Of a stretch of 64,000 nt of DNA, positions 56,878 through 64,000 are shown in pieces (the stretch's first letter is position 1; each line of letters opens with the position of its first letter). The notes under the pieces are model-generated. The model saw only the letters and a list, made by a program, of their open reading frames with translations, did not search any database and was not told the DNA's origin. The position numbers and the translations under genes are program-made. Origin of the DNA: Niveibacterium sp. 24ML (GTDB taxonomy: Bacteria; Pseudomonadota; Gammaproteobacteria; Burkholderiales; Rhodocyclaceae); assembly GCF_026586805.1 (NCBI RefSeq), contig NZ_JAPFHA010000016.1:45185-109184 (forward strand). Reading direction: 5' to 3'.

Positions 56878-57558
56878 TCAACGCTTTTCCCACGGCTGAT
56901 CGGCCTGCGGTGTGCAAGATTGCTCGTCATCTACCGCCTCAAGGCCGTCAAGAATCGCCATAAGCCCGGCAGGTGTATATCCCAGACTGATCGCACGCTC
57001 GATACAAGTGGCCCACGTGGCGCACCGCCCCCCTTCCGCATGGGCAATTAGTGCGGCGGCATCGGCAACCTTAACCTGATGCGAAAGCCAGGGACCAATA
57101 TCCGGGACAACAAGGGTTTGGGCGACCGTCGCAAGAAGCGGATGAGCCTCGGAGCACTCAAACACGCCATCACCGATGGCGTACAAAGTCGCGCCATCCA
57201 GCCTCCGCAACCGGACTAGCCAATGCCACGGTCGGGCGGTGTCAGATGCACTGCGGGGCTGGTTCCCATCTTCCAGTTGCCAACACTCCCCCCCCAAAAA
57301 CCAGGCGGCCAAGACGCCTCGCAGGCTCTCAAGAGACTGGACAGACCAACGATGAACCCGATCGTCCGATGGCCGCCCTGCGTCATCCAATCCGATTTCC
57401 TCGCGCAGGCGCCCCCAAACCTCCAACGGTAGTCCACGACGCCCTCCGAGCGCGGCAAACAGGTTCGACTTCTCCACCCCGATCGCTGCCGCAAGAGAGC
57501 GAACGCTCTTCGGTTGCAGGCGACAGAGCGCGGCAAGTGCTGGGGTCAAACGTTTCAT
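56878..57558 (-). CDS. Unknown regulator-like protein, divergent from the recombinase
   Basis: 227 residues from MKRLTPALAALCRLQPKSVR. The N-terminus has an HTH-like stretch (VRSLAAAIGVEKSNLFAALG, GRRGLPLEVWGRLREEIGL), followed by a region with HRWSVQSLESLRGVLAAWF and a C-terminal helical part. No family is recognised with confidence. It faces the recombinase gene across a repeat-filled promoter region, consistent with an autoregulator of the module. Confidence 0.65.
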   Translation of the reverse strand: MKRLTPALAALCRLQPKSVRSLAAAIGVEKSNLFAALGGRRGLPLEVWGRLREEIGLDDAGRPSDDRVHRWSVQSLESLRGVLAAWFLGGECWQLEDGNQPRSASDTARPWHWLVRLRRLDGATLYAIGDGVFECSEAHPLLATVAQTLVVPDIGPWLSHQVKVADAAALIAHAEGGRCATWATCIERAISLGYTPAGLMAILDGLEAVDDEQSCTPQADQPWEKR

Positions 57559-57580
57559 GGCGCGAATTCTAGCCCAGAGC

Positions 57581-57720
57581 GACACCACATTTGACACCGC
57601 CTGAGACACCCTGAAATGCAAGGAGTAAACGCGCTCTCGCAAACAAATGACACCACTCTTGACACCCACAATTGCAACCACTAGATTGCCCTTGGCGACA
57701 CCTTCTTTGACACCCACAAT
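57581..57720. repeat. Iteron-like repeats GACACC-N4-TTGACACC
   Basis: Three copies with identical spacing: 57581-57598, 57649-57666 and 57697-57714. The last two are followed by CACAAT. A further GACACC is at 57605-57610. They fill the gap between the divergent regulator and the recombinase operon. Confidence 0.75.
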
Positions 57721-57746
57721 ATCCCTGCCGACCAAGGAACCGCACC

Positions 57747-58826
57747 ATGGACGAACCAACTGAACTCCTCGTGCTTCTCAACCGACTTTGGGATGCGCCG
57801 CTGCCACCGCGAAAGATTTCGCCCGCCACCCAAGCGGCATACGAAAAGGACCTCCGACGTCTTTTCACCGGAGGCACGGCGATCGCGGCAAAGGCAACGG
57901 CCTATCGTTATCGGGCCGCATTGACCTGGTTTCTGGGGCAGCTGCGGGAAACGACCCTGTCCGACTTTGTGCAGACCGGCAAGCTCAGGCACGGCAGGGT
58001 TGCACCCGAGCAGCTTTCAATGCTGCGGATCCTGGTCGATTTGCTAGATCGATTCCCGCCGGGCAGCTACGAGCCGCCGCCACTCAACGCGGCGGATCAG
58101 CCCGTGAGCGATTTAGCCGACGGTGTGGCGCACTCGAAGCGAGACGAGCTAGCACTCCTCCCACCCGATTGGCGAGAGCGGTTGTTTGACGTCACCGAAG
58201 ACGACGAAGATCGCGCCGCACTGGCGATCCTGATTTCCACAGGCCTTCGGCCGAGCGAATTCGAGCGTGGCGTGCGCGTTCAGCGCGCATGCGATGAGAA
58301 CGCGCTGATTTTCCATATCAACGGCAGCAAGGTCACCGAGACAAACGGGCAACCCATTCGGCGTATCGGCGTTCTCATCCAGGGGGACCTGATCGTTCGC
58401 GCGATTGAAGACTACCTGTGCGTCTTCGGCGCAGGCGACGACGCCGAGATCGACTTCGGCGCCGACCGTCTCCGCCGACTCGTACAACGCGCAGCTGATG
58501 AGGCCCTGCCCGTCGGCGCGCCCCGTCCGACACCCTTGTCGTTTCGTCATCAGCTCGCCGCCGACCTGAAGGCCGACGGGCTCGCTTCGGAAGTCATTGC
58601 AGCGTTTCTCGGACACCGATCGGTTCGAACCCAGGGCCACTACGGCAGACGCCGAGACGGCATTGCCGGAAATCGAGGCGTTGCCAACGTCTGGGCGGTC
58701 AACCCAGTCCGAGCGAGGACTCGAAGCCATATTGTCTTGAAGAACATAACCGGCGCACTCGTGGATGCCCCCAAGGTTCCGCCAGGAGCCCAATCGGCAC
58801 CCCAGAGTCACCCAGCAGCGGCTTAG
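57747..58826 (+). CDS. Tyrosine recombinase
   Basis: 359 residues. The N-terminal SAM-like domain includes ISPATQAAYEKDLRRLF. The catalytic domain has the first Arg in ALAILISTGLRPSEFERG, the second Arg in LSFRHQLAADLKADG, and GH plus the Tyr in FLGHRSVRTQGHYGRRRDG. The usual His before the second Arg (HxLRH) is Leu or Ser here. It could excise or resolve an integrated element. It is the first gene of a plus-strand operon with two or three downstream genes. Confidence 0.8.
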   Translation: MDEPTELLVLLNRLWDAPLPPRKISPATQAAYEKDLRRLFTGGTAIAAKATAYRYRAALTWFLGQLRETTLSDFVQTGKLRHGRVAPEQLSMLRILVDLLDRFPPGSYEPPPLNAADQPVSDLADGVAHSKRDELALLPPDWRERLFDVTEDDEDRAALAILISTGLRPSEFERGVRVQRACDENALIFHINGSKVTETNGQPIRRIGVLIQGDLIVRAIEDYLCVFGAGDDAEIDFGADRLRRLVQRAADEALPVGAPRPTPLSFRHQLAADLKADGLASEVIAAFLGHRSVRTQGHYGRRRDGIAGNRGVANVWAVNPVRARTRSHIVLKNITGALVDAPKVPPGAQSAPQSHPAAA

Positions 58827-58838
58827 GGAGGTGTCGGC

Positions 58839-59276
58839 ATGGACCCCACCGGCAACCACTTGTCATCAATTGATCTCGCCCGCATAGACGTCAATCAACT
58901 CGAGGAAGCACTTGCGGGCCTCCACAAGTTCTCTCGGGTCACAAAGAAGGAGATGGTGCGGCGCCAACTCGCCGCTATCGAGTCCGCTCGCGAGCGCGGC
59001 GTCGGTTACGCGGCGATCGCCGCGGCGTTCTCCGCTTCGGGTTGTGCGATTGACGCCAGGGTGCTTCGAAAGTACGTCCATCAGTTGCGTCGAGCCGCCG
59101 ACAGGTTGCCGGCTCATGGCGACGCAGAAACAGGCGGCCTCGGCAAAACCAATTCGGAGCCACCAACAAGAGGTCGGGCAACCGCGCCCCTCTCCAAAGA
59201 TGCCGGGCCAGCACCACGACGCAGCCTGAGCAGAAGCGCGCTCGTGGCTGCATCCAACCCCAGCAACGCAACTTGA
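58839..59276 (+). CDS. Small HTH-like protein of a mobile-element operon
   Basis: 145 residues. A helical segment TKKEMVRRQLAAIESARERG, then VGYAAIAAAFSASGCAIDAR and VLRKYVHQLRR, resembles small DNA-binding proteins of conjugative and mobilisable elements. The tail is Ser/Pro-rich and disordered. AGGGAGG precedes the ATG. The stop lies 13 bp before the ParA-like gene. Confidence 0.6.
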   Translation: MDPTGNHLSSIDLARIDVNQLEEALAGLHKFSRVTKKEMVRRQLAAIESARERGVGYAAIAAAFSASGCAIDARVLRKYVHQLRRAADRLPAHGDAETGGLGKTNSEPPTRGRATAPLSKDAGPAPRRSLSRSALVAASNPSNAT

Positions 59277-59289
59277 AGGGAACCCAATC

Positions 59290-60027
59290 ATGGCAATCGC
59301 TCAACAATCAAATAGCCCAACGCGCAAGCGCCTGCATGTCATCGCGGGCAAGGGCGGCGTCGGCAAGTCCATGCTGGCCAGAGCGTTGATATGGGCCTCG
59401 GCGGAACGTCGGATCAAACTGAAGGCCTTCGACGGTGATGGGTCGAATGCAAGTCTCAAACGCTTCCACCAGGACGCCGATGTCGTTGACGTGGACGGGG
59501 ACGGCCTCGTCGCACATTGGTATGAGCAGCGTGTTGTGCCGTCGCTCCTGAACTCAGCCGGGTCTAGCGTGTTGCTCGATCTTGGCGCGGGAGCCGAGCG
59601 GTTGTTCCGGCGCTGGGCAGCCCAGAACGAGGCTGCAGCGCTACTTCAGGACTACGATGCCGAAATCGTGATCTGGCATGTACTTGAACCGTCACTGGAC
59701 TCGGTTTCGCCGCTGCTCGACACGCTTAGTGTCTTACCCGAGGTGCGACACATCGTCGCCCTGAACCTTGGCCTGGCGCGTGGCATTCATACCTATGACC
59801 CAGAGGCCGCGTTCAAGCCCCTGCTGAGCGAACCGGAATTCCTCGAAGCGGCCCACGGCAAATCGATTCTCAGACTCCCTCCCCTACTCGACGCCGGATT
59901 GCTCGATCGCCACGACCTGTCGTTCGCAGATGCGCTAAAGCCGGACTCACCGCTCTCCATCTTCGAACGTGCGCGTGTCCGCAAGTGGCTCACCACCATC
60001 AGCGCCCCATTCGCGCAATGTCTGTAG
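59290..60027 (+). CDS. ParA/StbB-like P-loop ATPase
   Basis: 245 residues. The deviant Walker A motif is VIAGKGGVGKSMLARALI. A conserved AFDGDGSNASLKRF segment and an SSVLLDLGAGAERLF Walker B-like strand follow. This is the SIMIBI/ParA superfamily. Small StbB-type ATPases accompany conjugation and stability genes in plasmids. The gene order (HTH-like, ATPase, small membrane protein) recalls stbABC, but only by analogy. Confidence 0.75.
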   Translation: MAIAQQSNSPTRKRLHVIAGKGGVGKSMLARALIWASAERRIKLKAFDGDGSNASLKRFHQDADVVDVDGDGLVAHWYEQRVVPSLLNSAGSSVLLDLGAGAERLFRRWAAQNEAAALLQDYDAEIVIWHVLEPSLDSVSPLLDTLSVLPEVRHIVALNLGLARGIHTYDPEAAFKPLLSEPEFLEAAHGKSILRLPPLLDAGLLDRHDLSFADALKPDSPLSIFERARVRKWLTTISAPFAQCL

Positions 60028-60410
60028 CCGTTAAACAATCGACCCGCATGACGCCGACAGGAATAGTTCGAGCTTGGGCGGCCTGCGAAGCCGAGTGGAA
60101 AGCCATCCGTCGAAAGCTGGATCGTGCAGGTGTCGCCCATCACGATCCGCTCTATCCACTGATCGTTGAGATGGCTCTACTACCAGCGCGGCTCTGGCGT
60201 ATCGCCCTCGCATGCACGGTGATCCTGGTCGCTGCACTTGTCGCGTTCGGCACGATCGAATACAAACATCGATCTCCGCCAATCAGTGGCGTTCGCATCG
60301 TCCCAACCGGCAACGGTGATCGCATTGAGCTCGCCCTACCGCTGGGAGCCAAGCGCGTGCCGTGTAGCTCCGATCGTTACCAGCTATGCATAGAACGGCC
60401 CCAAAAATAG
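60018..60410 (+). CDS. Small single-pass membrane protein after the ParA-like gene
   Basis: 130 residues from MSVAVKQSTRMTPTG, overlapping the ATPase stop. One membrane helix (RIALACTVILVAALVAFGTI) divides a helical N-terminal half from a C-terminal domain with two Cys (VPCSSDRYQLCIERP). No family recognised. Confidence 0.65.
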   Translation: MSVAVKQSTRMTPTGIVRAWAACEAEWKAIRRKLDRAGVAHHDPLYPLIVEMALLPARLWRIALACTVILVAALVAFGTIEYKHRSPPISGVRIVPTGNGDRIELALPLGAKRVPCSSDRYQLCIERPQK

Positions 60411-60722
60411 GAAACCGCCCCAAGGGGATCGCTCGCCCACCCGGCGTCGTGCAGTTGTCCGCGTCCGCCGCTCATCTCCCGTCACGCTTGCGTCGGCCTT
60501 GCTGCGCTAGCTAGCCGTCGCTGCAGCAAAGACGCCGAGCGACGCGTTCTCGGCCATAGCGGTCCCTGGGCACCAGGGTGATCGGCTCGCGAACGTCAGC
60601 TAACGAGCGTTGAGGCACTCATCGGCAACCGGCGAAAAGCGGTCGGCCCCCTGCAGGACTTCAAGCGCGCAGCCCCTTCCAAACCGGACGATCAAGCGCT
60701 CCAGAACGCCGTAATCGGTAGA
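60411..60722. other. Non-coding stretch at the distal end of the cassette array
   Basis: About 310 bp with no credible gene. AGCTAAC at 60598-60604 reads as GTTAGCT on the minus strand, similar to the attC R' core GTTAGCC of two array sites. No partner R'' core or long hairpin was found, so only a relic attC is possible. A CCCTGG/CCAGGG stem lies near 60565-60579. Confidence 0.45.
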
Positions 60723-61067
60723 TTACCCACGGCCCTCGCCAAGTTCTCTGAACGCGTCGATGTCGGCGTCGAGCTTCTCTCTTAGCGGCGCGCCCATTGC
60801 ATCGTCTGCGATCAACCCGAAGGCGACAGCTCGGGCCACCGCTAGAGCGGGAGTCAGGCTCGTGTATCGCCCGTAGAGTTGGCGAGAAGCTCCGTTGTGA
60901 AACTCATGGATGCGTTCGACCAGCTCAAACGAACTAATCCCCTGATTCGCCCACGAGTCGAACTGCGCGTGCAGTTCCAACAAGCAAACTCGAAGTTCGG
61001 CATCCCACGCCTCGTCCGCAAGTCGGCGGAGCAGTTTGGTCTCGGATCTCGTGAACTCGTTGGGCAT
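60723..61067 (-). CDS. Integron cassette gene of unknown function (terminal cassette)
   Basis: 114 residues, mostly helical: FTRSETKLLRRLADEAWDAE, LRVCLLELHAQFDSW, LVERIHEFHNGASRQLYGRY, then LREKLDADIDAFRELG. No family recognised. It starts shortly after the R' core of the neighbouring attC, the usual layout. Its own attC is not recognisable. Confidence 0.7.
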   Translation of the reverse strand: MPNEFTRSETKLLRRLADEAWDAELRVCLLELHAQFDSWANQGISSFELVERIHEFHNGASRQLYGRYTSLTPALAVARAVAFGLIADDAMGAPLREKLDADIDAFRELGEGRG

Positions 61068-61074
61068 CGGGGCC

Positions 61075-61164
61075 CCTCAACGTGGAAGTGAGGGACAGCC
61101 GGAGCGAAGCGGAGGGAACCACAAGCGCAGCTTGTGGCTGTCCCTCTCGACTGTAGTGTTAGGT
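61075..61164 (-). repeat. attC site 1
   Basis: On the minus strand: R'' core ACCTAAC, hairpin arms around ACAAGCTGCGCTTGT, the conserved TCCCTCCGCTTCGCTCCGG centre, and R' core GTTGAGG. The downstream R' core is degenerate. The stop codon of the cassette gene to the right lies inside the R'' core. Confidence 0.9.
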
Positions 61165-61806
61165 TGTTGGTACGTCATGAGCTCTTCTCTTTGCTCTTAC
61201 ATACTCAATCAATTGTGCAACTTTCTCACGTTCGGACGCTGGGTACCTAGCGACTACGTTAATAGCTTCAAACGCAAGGCTCTCAAAAGCATTGCTGTTT
61301 GCTAGGGCTGCCAGTGCCAAAGACGTAAGCAAAGCGTATGGCGGTTGTGCAGTGTTGAAATTTCGTTGAGGCGAATTGACCCGCTCTTCAAGAGCCGAGA
61401 TGGTTTTGCACTCCTCCAAGACAGGAAGAACGGCGTCAAAGAGAACTGTTGAAACGGCACTAGTTGCGGAGTTTATATCTTGGGTTGAAGACACAAGGTA
61501 GGCTGTTTCTTCGCGACCAGTGAAGTAACTGAGCTGAACGATTGCTGTTTCGGAAAGCTTTTGATACTTCTCTGGCGCCCCGGAGAAAAGATGAGCAATT
61601 TCCTCAACAGGATCGGCCCTAAGGCCGATCACAACAGAGAACTCAAAGGCGGGCTCCAGATCGACGATGGAGATATAGACACTTTGCCGGCCCTGTGGAA
61701 TTGCGCGTACAAACGCTTCTTGGCCTTTGTTGAGTTTGAAAGAATGCGGCTTGAGAGCCTCACTTAGCCTGGCATAGATAGCGGTTCGTACATCCGTGAG
61801 CTTCAT
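61159..61806 (-). CDS. Integron cassette gene of unknown function
   Basis: 215 residues, a soluble alpha/beta protein: LTDVRTAIYARLSEALKPHS, FVRAIPQGRQSVYISIVDLE and the helical C-terminus REKVAQLIEYVRAKRRAHDV. Looks like a cassette-borne globular protein; no catalytic motif seen. The stop lies inside the attC. Confidence 0.8.
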   Translation of the reverse strand: MKLTDVRTAIYARLSEALKPHSFKLNKGQEAFVRAIPQGRQSVYISIVDLEPAFEFSVVIGLRADPVEEIAHLFSGAPEKYQKLSETAIVQLSYFTGREETAYLVSSTQDINSATSAVSTVLFDAVLPVLEECKTISALEERVNSPQRNFNTAQPPYALLTSLALAALANSNAFESLAFEAINVVARYPASEREKVAQLIEYVRAKRRAHDVPTT

Positions 61807-61819
61807 TTAATTGCGGACA

Positions 61820-61918
61820 ACCTAACGTTGGACGTGAGGGGCGGCCGGAGCCGCGAAGCGGCGGAGGGAATTTGCAAGCGCAGCTTGCAAAGCGTCCCTC
61901 TCGACGGAACTGTTAGGC
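61820..61918 (-). repeat. attC site 2
   Basis: R'' core GCCTAAC, R' core GTTAGGT, a central TTTGCAAGCTGCGCTTGCAA hairpin and a longer variant of the conserved GGCCGGAGCCGCGAAGCGGCGG arm. It is 99 bp, the longest of the set. Confidence 0.93.
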
Positions 61919-62416
61919 GTGTTCGCGCCCAGATCTGAACTCGCCTACGCGAATAAAAAACAGATCGCCATCAAATGTTTTAGCCTCGAATACGGGGGTG
62001 GGTTTACATTGGTGCAAGCCAACTAATCTCGCTTGTTTTCCATTGAAATAGCCGCTCTGAATGATTACTTCTTCTAGAAATTTGTGCGCCACCCCTTCGG
62101 CAGGGGACCCCTTCTTCCACTGAGCACAAATCTCATGATAAATGTCGTCGTGGACGTAGGCGCCATGGAGTGCGGATCGAGGAATTTGATTCTTGCATCT
62201 CATTTCATGTAGGAGTGGTTTGACGGAATTTCCCCACTCCTCCATCAGGGCTCCTGCCCCTTCGTCTATACCGCCGCCTAGCCCTCCTATTCGGCAGCAA
62301 GCGAGTAGGGCTTGTTTTCTTAGCCAATGGTGCGAACTTAAGCCAAGGGCATCAGCTAGCATCATGGTCAGCCATGCGAAAAAACCAAGTGTGATACCGT
62401 AAATTAACCGAGGCAT
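61913..62416 (-). CDS. Integron cassette membrane-anchored protein of unknown function
   Basis: 167 residues. One N-terminal hydrophobic helix (LIYGITLGFFAWLTMMLADA) precedes a soluble domain with VHDDIYHEICAQWKKG and the C-terminal VFEAKTFDGDLFFIRVGEF. No family recognised. Confidence 0.8.
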   Translation of the reverse strand: MPRLIYGITLGFFAWLTMMLADALGLSSHHWLRKQALLACCRIGGLGGGIDEGAGALMEEWGNSVKPLLHEMRCKNQIPRSALHGAYVHDDIYHEICAQWKKGSPAEGVAHKFLEEVIIQSGYFNGKQARLVGLHQCKPTPVFEAKTFDGDLFFIRVGEFRSGREHA

Positions 62417-62427
62417 ATTTCTGGTGA

Positions 62428-62517
62428 GCCTAACGTTGGACGTAACGGGCGCCGGAGCGCAGCGGAGGGAACCAAAATGCGTAGCATTTTGGCGTCCCGT
62501 TGACGGACTTGTTAGGC
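62428..62517 (-). repeat. attC site 3
   Basis: R'' core GCCTAAC and R' core GTTAGGC, with a perfect central hairpin around CCAAAATGCTACGCATTTTGG and the outer arms AACGGGACG/CGCCCGTT. Confidence 0.95.
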
Positions 62518-62895
62518 CTAAGCACCAACGACTTTCTCGAAAAGAGAAGACACGAGTCCGGCTGCTTGTGCGGAGATTAGCGTGGTACCAAGCCCGGTTA
62601 AGTCAGCAGTGACGCCAAGCCACTTAATGAGCTTGGATTCGCGCAACCGATCAAGCCGCTCGTTCTGAGGCATGTCGTTGGTAGCCTCCAAAATCTTCAG
62701 CGCTTCAATTAGGTATTCAGGAGGGGTTTCGGGGGGGAGCCCGAGACGTTGAAGGATGCTGGGAGGGTCTCTTAGTTCGATCGCTTGCGCCGTATTTACA
62801 ATTTCGAGGTTGTTGGCGTGAATCTCGGCGTCCTTGGGTGCTGATATTCCGCCTCCACAGTTTGAAATTCTGACGTTGTTCAGATGTATAGCCAT
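62518..62895 (-). CDS. Integron cassette protein with beta-helix-like N-terminus
   Basis: About 125 residues from MAIHLNNVRISNCGGG. The N-terminal part (NNVRISNCGGGISAPKDAEI, NNLEIVNTAQAIELRD) has a repeated strand pattern like a small right-handed beta-helix. The C-terminus is helical with an amphipathic stretch LTGLGTTLISAQAAGLVSSL. The ATG chosen avoids the attC overlap. Function unknown. Confidence 0.75.
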   Translation of the reverse strand: MAIHLNNVRISNCGGGISAPKDAEIHANNLEIVNTAQAIELRDPPSILQRLGLPPETPPEYLIEALKILEATNDMPQNERLDRLRESKLIKWLGVTADLTGLGTTLISAQAAGLVSSLFEKVVGA

Positions 62896-62909
62896 GACAA
62901 CTCCAATTT

Positions 62910-63002
62910 GCCTAACGTTGAAAGTAACCGGCACCGGAGCGCCAGCGGAGGGAACCCAAACTGCGCAGCAGTTTGGGTGTCCGGTTGACTGACCTGTTAG
63001 CC
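62910..63002 (-). repeat. attC site 4
   Basis: R'' core GGCTAAC and R' core GTTAGGC, with hairpin around CCCAAACTGCTGCGCAGTTTGGG and the arms AACCGGACA/GCCGGTT, distinct from sites 3 and 6 but nearly identical to site 5. Confidence 0.95.
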
Positions 63003-63006
63003 ATTG

Positions 63007-63354
63007 CTATTTCCGGGCAAGTTCGCAGAAGCCTTCGTGTTGCTCGCCGTTTGTCGATGCCTTCCAGCGACCGGTTCCCGTTGGCTCAACTTCGACCGTA
63101 AGTACATTTTCAACCGATGGCCGACCAACTAGTACGAGGCGTTCGCCACGTTTCTCGATATGGCACAAGAACTCGGTGTTCTTGTGGGACTGAACGAAGG
63201 CGCCAAGCGGGTGTTCGAACAACGAAGGAGCAGTTGGTACGCCGGAGAGAATGCAGTCGGAACTCGACGGAGCGCTGGCAAGTGCGGTCGGGTTGGCGAG
63301 CAAGAGGAAACCAACAAGTTTTCCAGGTTCAGTAAGCAGCGCAATTGCGGACAT
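63007..63354 (-). CDS. Integron cassette secreted protein of unknown function
   Basis: About 115 residues from MSAIALLTEPGKLVG. A hydrophobic signal-like segment (LVGFLLLANPTALASAPSSS) is followed by a small beta-rich domain (FLCHIEKRGERLVLVGRPSV, VLTVEVEPTGTGRWKASTNG). An upstream GTG start would overlap the attC, so the inner ATG is preferred. Confidence 0.75.
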   Translation of the reverse strand: MSAIALLTEPGKLVGFLLLANPTALASAPSSSDCILSGVPTAPSLFEHPLGAFVQSHKNTEFLCHIEKRGERLVLVGRPSVENVLTVEVEPTGTGRWKASTNGEQHEGFCELARK

Positions 63355-63366
63355 TGGTTTTGCAGT

Positions 63367-63456
63367 GGCTAACGTGGAAGTAACCGGCACCGGAGCGTCA
63401 GCGGAGGGAACCAAACTGCGCAGCAGTTTGGTGTCCGGTTGACTGCACAGTTAGGC
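63367..63456 (-). repeat. attC site 5
   Basis: R'' core GCCTAAC and R' core GTTAGCC, with hairpin around CCAAACTGCTGCGCAGTTTGG and arms matching site 4. Confidence 0.95.
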
Positions 63457-63912
63457 TTCTTTGCATAACGAAAGAAGAGCATGGTTTGGTGGGGCATGCA
63501 GGGAAATATGGGCCTGAAAACCGGGGTCGTAGGCTATGGCCTCAGGTAAGAATAGGGAGTAGCGCGAGGTGGCAGTTTTGATTTCGTAGCCATTGATGCC
63601 TTCCTCGGTATTTTTCTTGGCCAAAGTGATTGGGTCGCTCCACGAAACGGTAACTGGGCGTTTTGAGAAGTAGGACTTTCCACGAAAATATTGGGGTGAT
63701 ACGAACACATACTTGTACTGCAGCGTGTACCAATAGCTGCACCCTAGGAGAGCCAATATGACTGCACAGGCGGTTAGTGAGGACGCTATGCCGGCATGCT
63801 TGCCAACTAAATAGGCTGTACACAGGACGCCAATAAGCATGACGGCCGTCGATTTCATGTAGGCGCGTTTGACGAAATTCGTGGGTAAGGAAAAGGCAAC
63901 TTCGTCGGTCAT
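63451..63912 (-). CDS. Integron cassette membrane protein (two TM helices)
   Basis: 153 residues. Two close membrane helices (STAVMLIGVLCTAYLVG and SSLTACAVILALLGCSYW) are followed by a soluble PH-like beta domain (VSPQYFRGKSYFSKRPVTVS, INGYEIKTATSRYSLFLPEA). It resembles small membrane proteins with a YdbT/bPH-like tail. Function unknown. Confidence 0.8.
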   Translation of the reverse strand: MTDEVAFSLPTNFVKRAYMKSTAVMLIGVLCTAYLVGKHAGIASSLTACAVILALLGCSYWYTLQYKYVFVSPQYFRGKSYFSKRPVTVSWSDPITLAKKNTEEGINGYEIKTATSRYSLFLPEAIAYDPGFQAHISLHAPPNHALLSLCKEA

Positions 63913-63923
63913 TGGAAGTGGAA

Positions 63924-64000
63924 GCCTAACGTTGGACGTAACGGGCGCCGGAGCGCAGCGGAGGGTACCAAACTGCGCAGCAGTTTGGCGTCCCGTTGAC
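63924..64000 (-). repeat. attC site 6, cut by the window edge
   Basis: R' core GTTAGGC and the first arm AACGGGCG match site 3; the hairpin around CCAAACTGCTGCGCAGTTTGG is complete, but R'' lies beyond 64000. Confidence 0.9.

Larger units (their letters stand above)
60599..64000 (-). mobile_element. Distal part of an integron gene-cassette array
   Basis: Six cassettes, each with one minus-strand gene and, except perhaps the leftmost, a clear attC. Genes point left, away from the attI side, so attI and the integron integrase lie right of the window. No integrase gene is in the window. The repetitive, closely related attC sites and unknown genes fit a chromosomal (sedentary) integron. Confidence 0.93.

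Noticed and set aside
60598..60722. A seventh attC after the terminal cassette
   Set aside because: Only an R'-like GTTAGCT is present; no R'' core and no central hairpin, so it is at most a relic.

Overview
This window looks like the chromosome of a GC-rich betaproteobacterium, probably Rhodocyclales-like. That placement is an inference from gene order and protein style: a GntR regulator and sdhCDAB-sdhE-gltA-sucAB-lpdA face mdh, a CoA-ester lyase and acnB. No rRNA or tRNA gene and no CRISPR array was seen.

Region 1 (0.2-40 kb) is core chromosome. It starts with a four-gene minus-strand operon for a biotin-dependent, membrane-bound, sodium-pumping acyl-CoA decarboxylase (methylmalonyl-CoA type). 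An OmpR/EnvZ-like two-component pair, yciB-yciI-bolA-parvulin, a DinG-type helicase and ZapE follow. The TCA block runs from lpdA back to sdhC on the minus strand. A perfect 16-bp palindrome lies between the divergent gntR and mdh. Beyond acnB is a minus-strand series: CheA-like membrane kinase, CheY, CheX, sulfate-binding protein, phosphate-binding protein and a CoA-transferase. A decayed patch at 35.7-37.2 kb holds the C-terminal part of a glucodextranase-like secreted protein, an IS21 IstA remnant with its terminal repeats, and an isolated signal-peptide start. A folE-BLUF photoreceptor operon, an XRE regulator and queD close the core part.

Region 2 (40.2-54.2 kb) is a defence island behind a P4-type integrase. 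It carries hsdR, an Orc1/archaeal-type ATPase, hsdM, hsdS, a RecF/OLD-like AAA ATPase and a PIN-like nuclease gene whose start overlaps the ATPase stop. An intact IS66 element with a perfect 8-bp target duplication splits the PIN-like gene. An HNH nuclease gene follows.

Region 3 (54.2-60.7 kb) resembles part of a plasmid or integrative element. It holds an AlpA-like regulator with a winged-helix replication-type protein, IS3 and IS21 (IstB) remnants, a (GGAA)7 tract, and an unknown regulator facing a tyrosine recombinase across iteron-like repeats. The recombinase is followed by a small HTH-like protein, a ParA/StbB-like ATPase and a small membrane protein.

Region 4 (60.6-64 kb) is the distal end of a gene-cassette integron. 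Six minus-strand cassettes of unknown function are separated by closely related attC sites; the sixth attC is cut by the window edge. Cassette orientation puts attI and the integrase to the right of the window.
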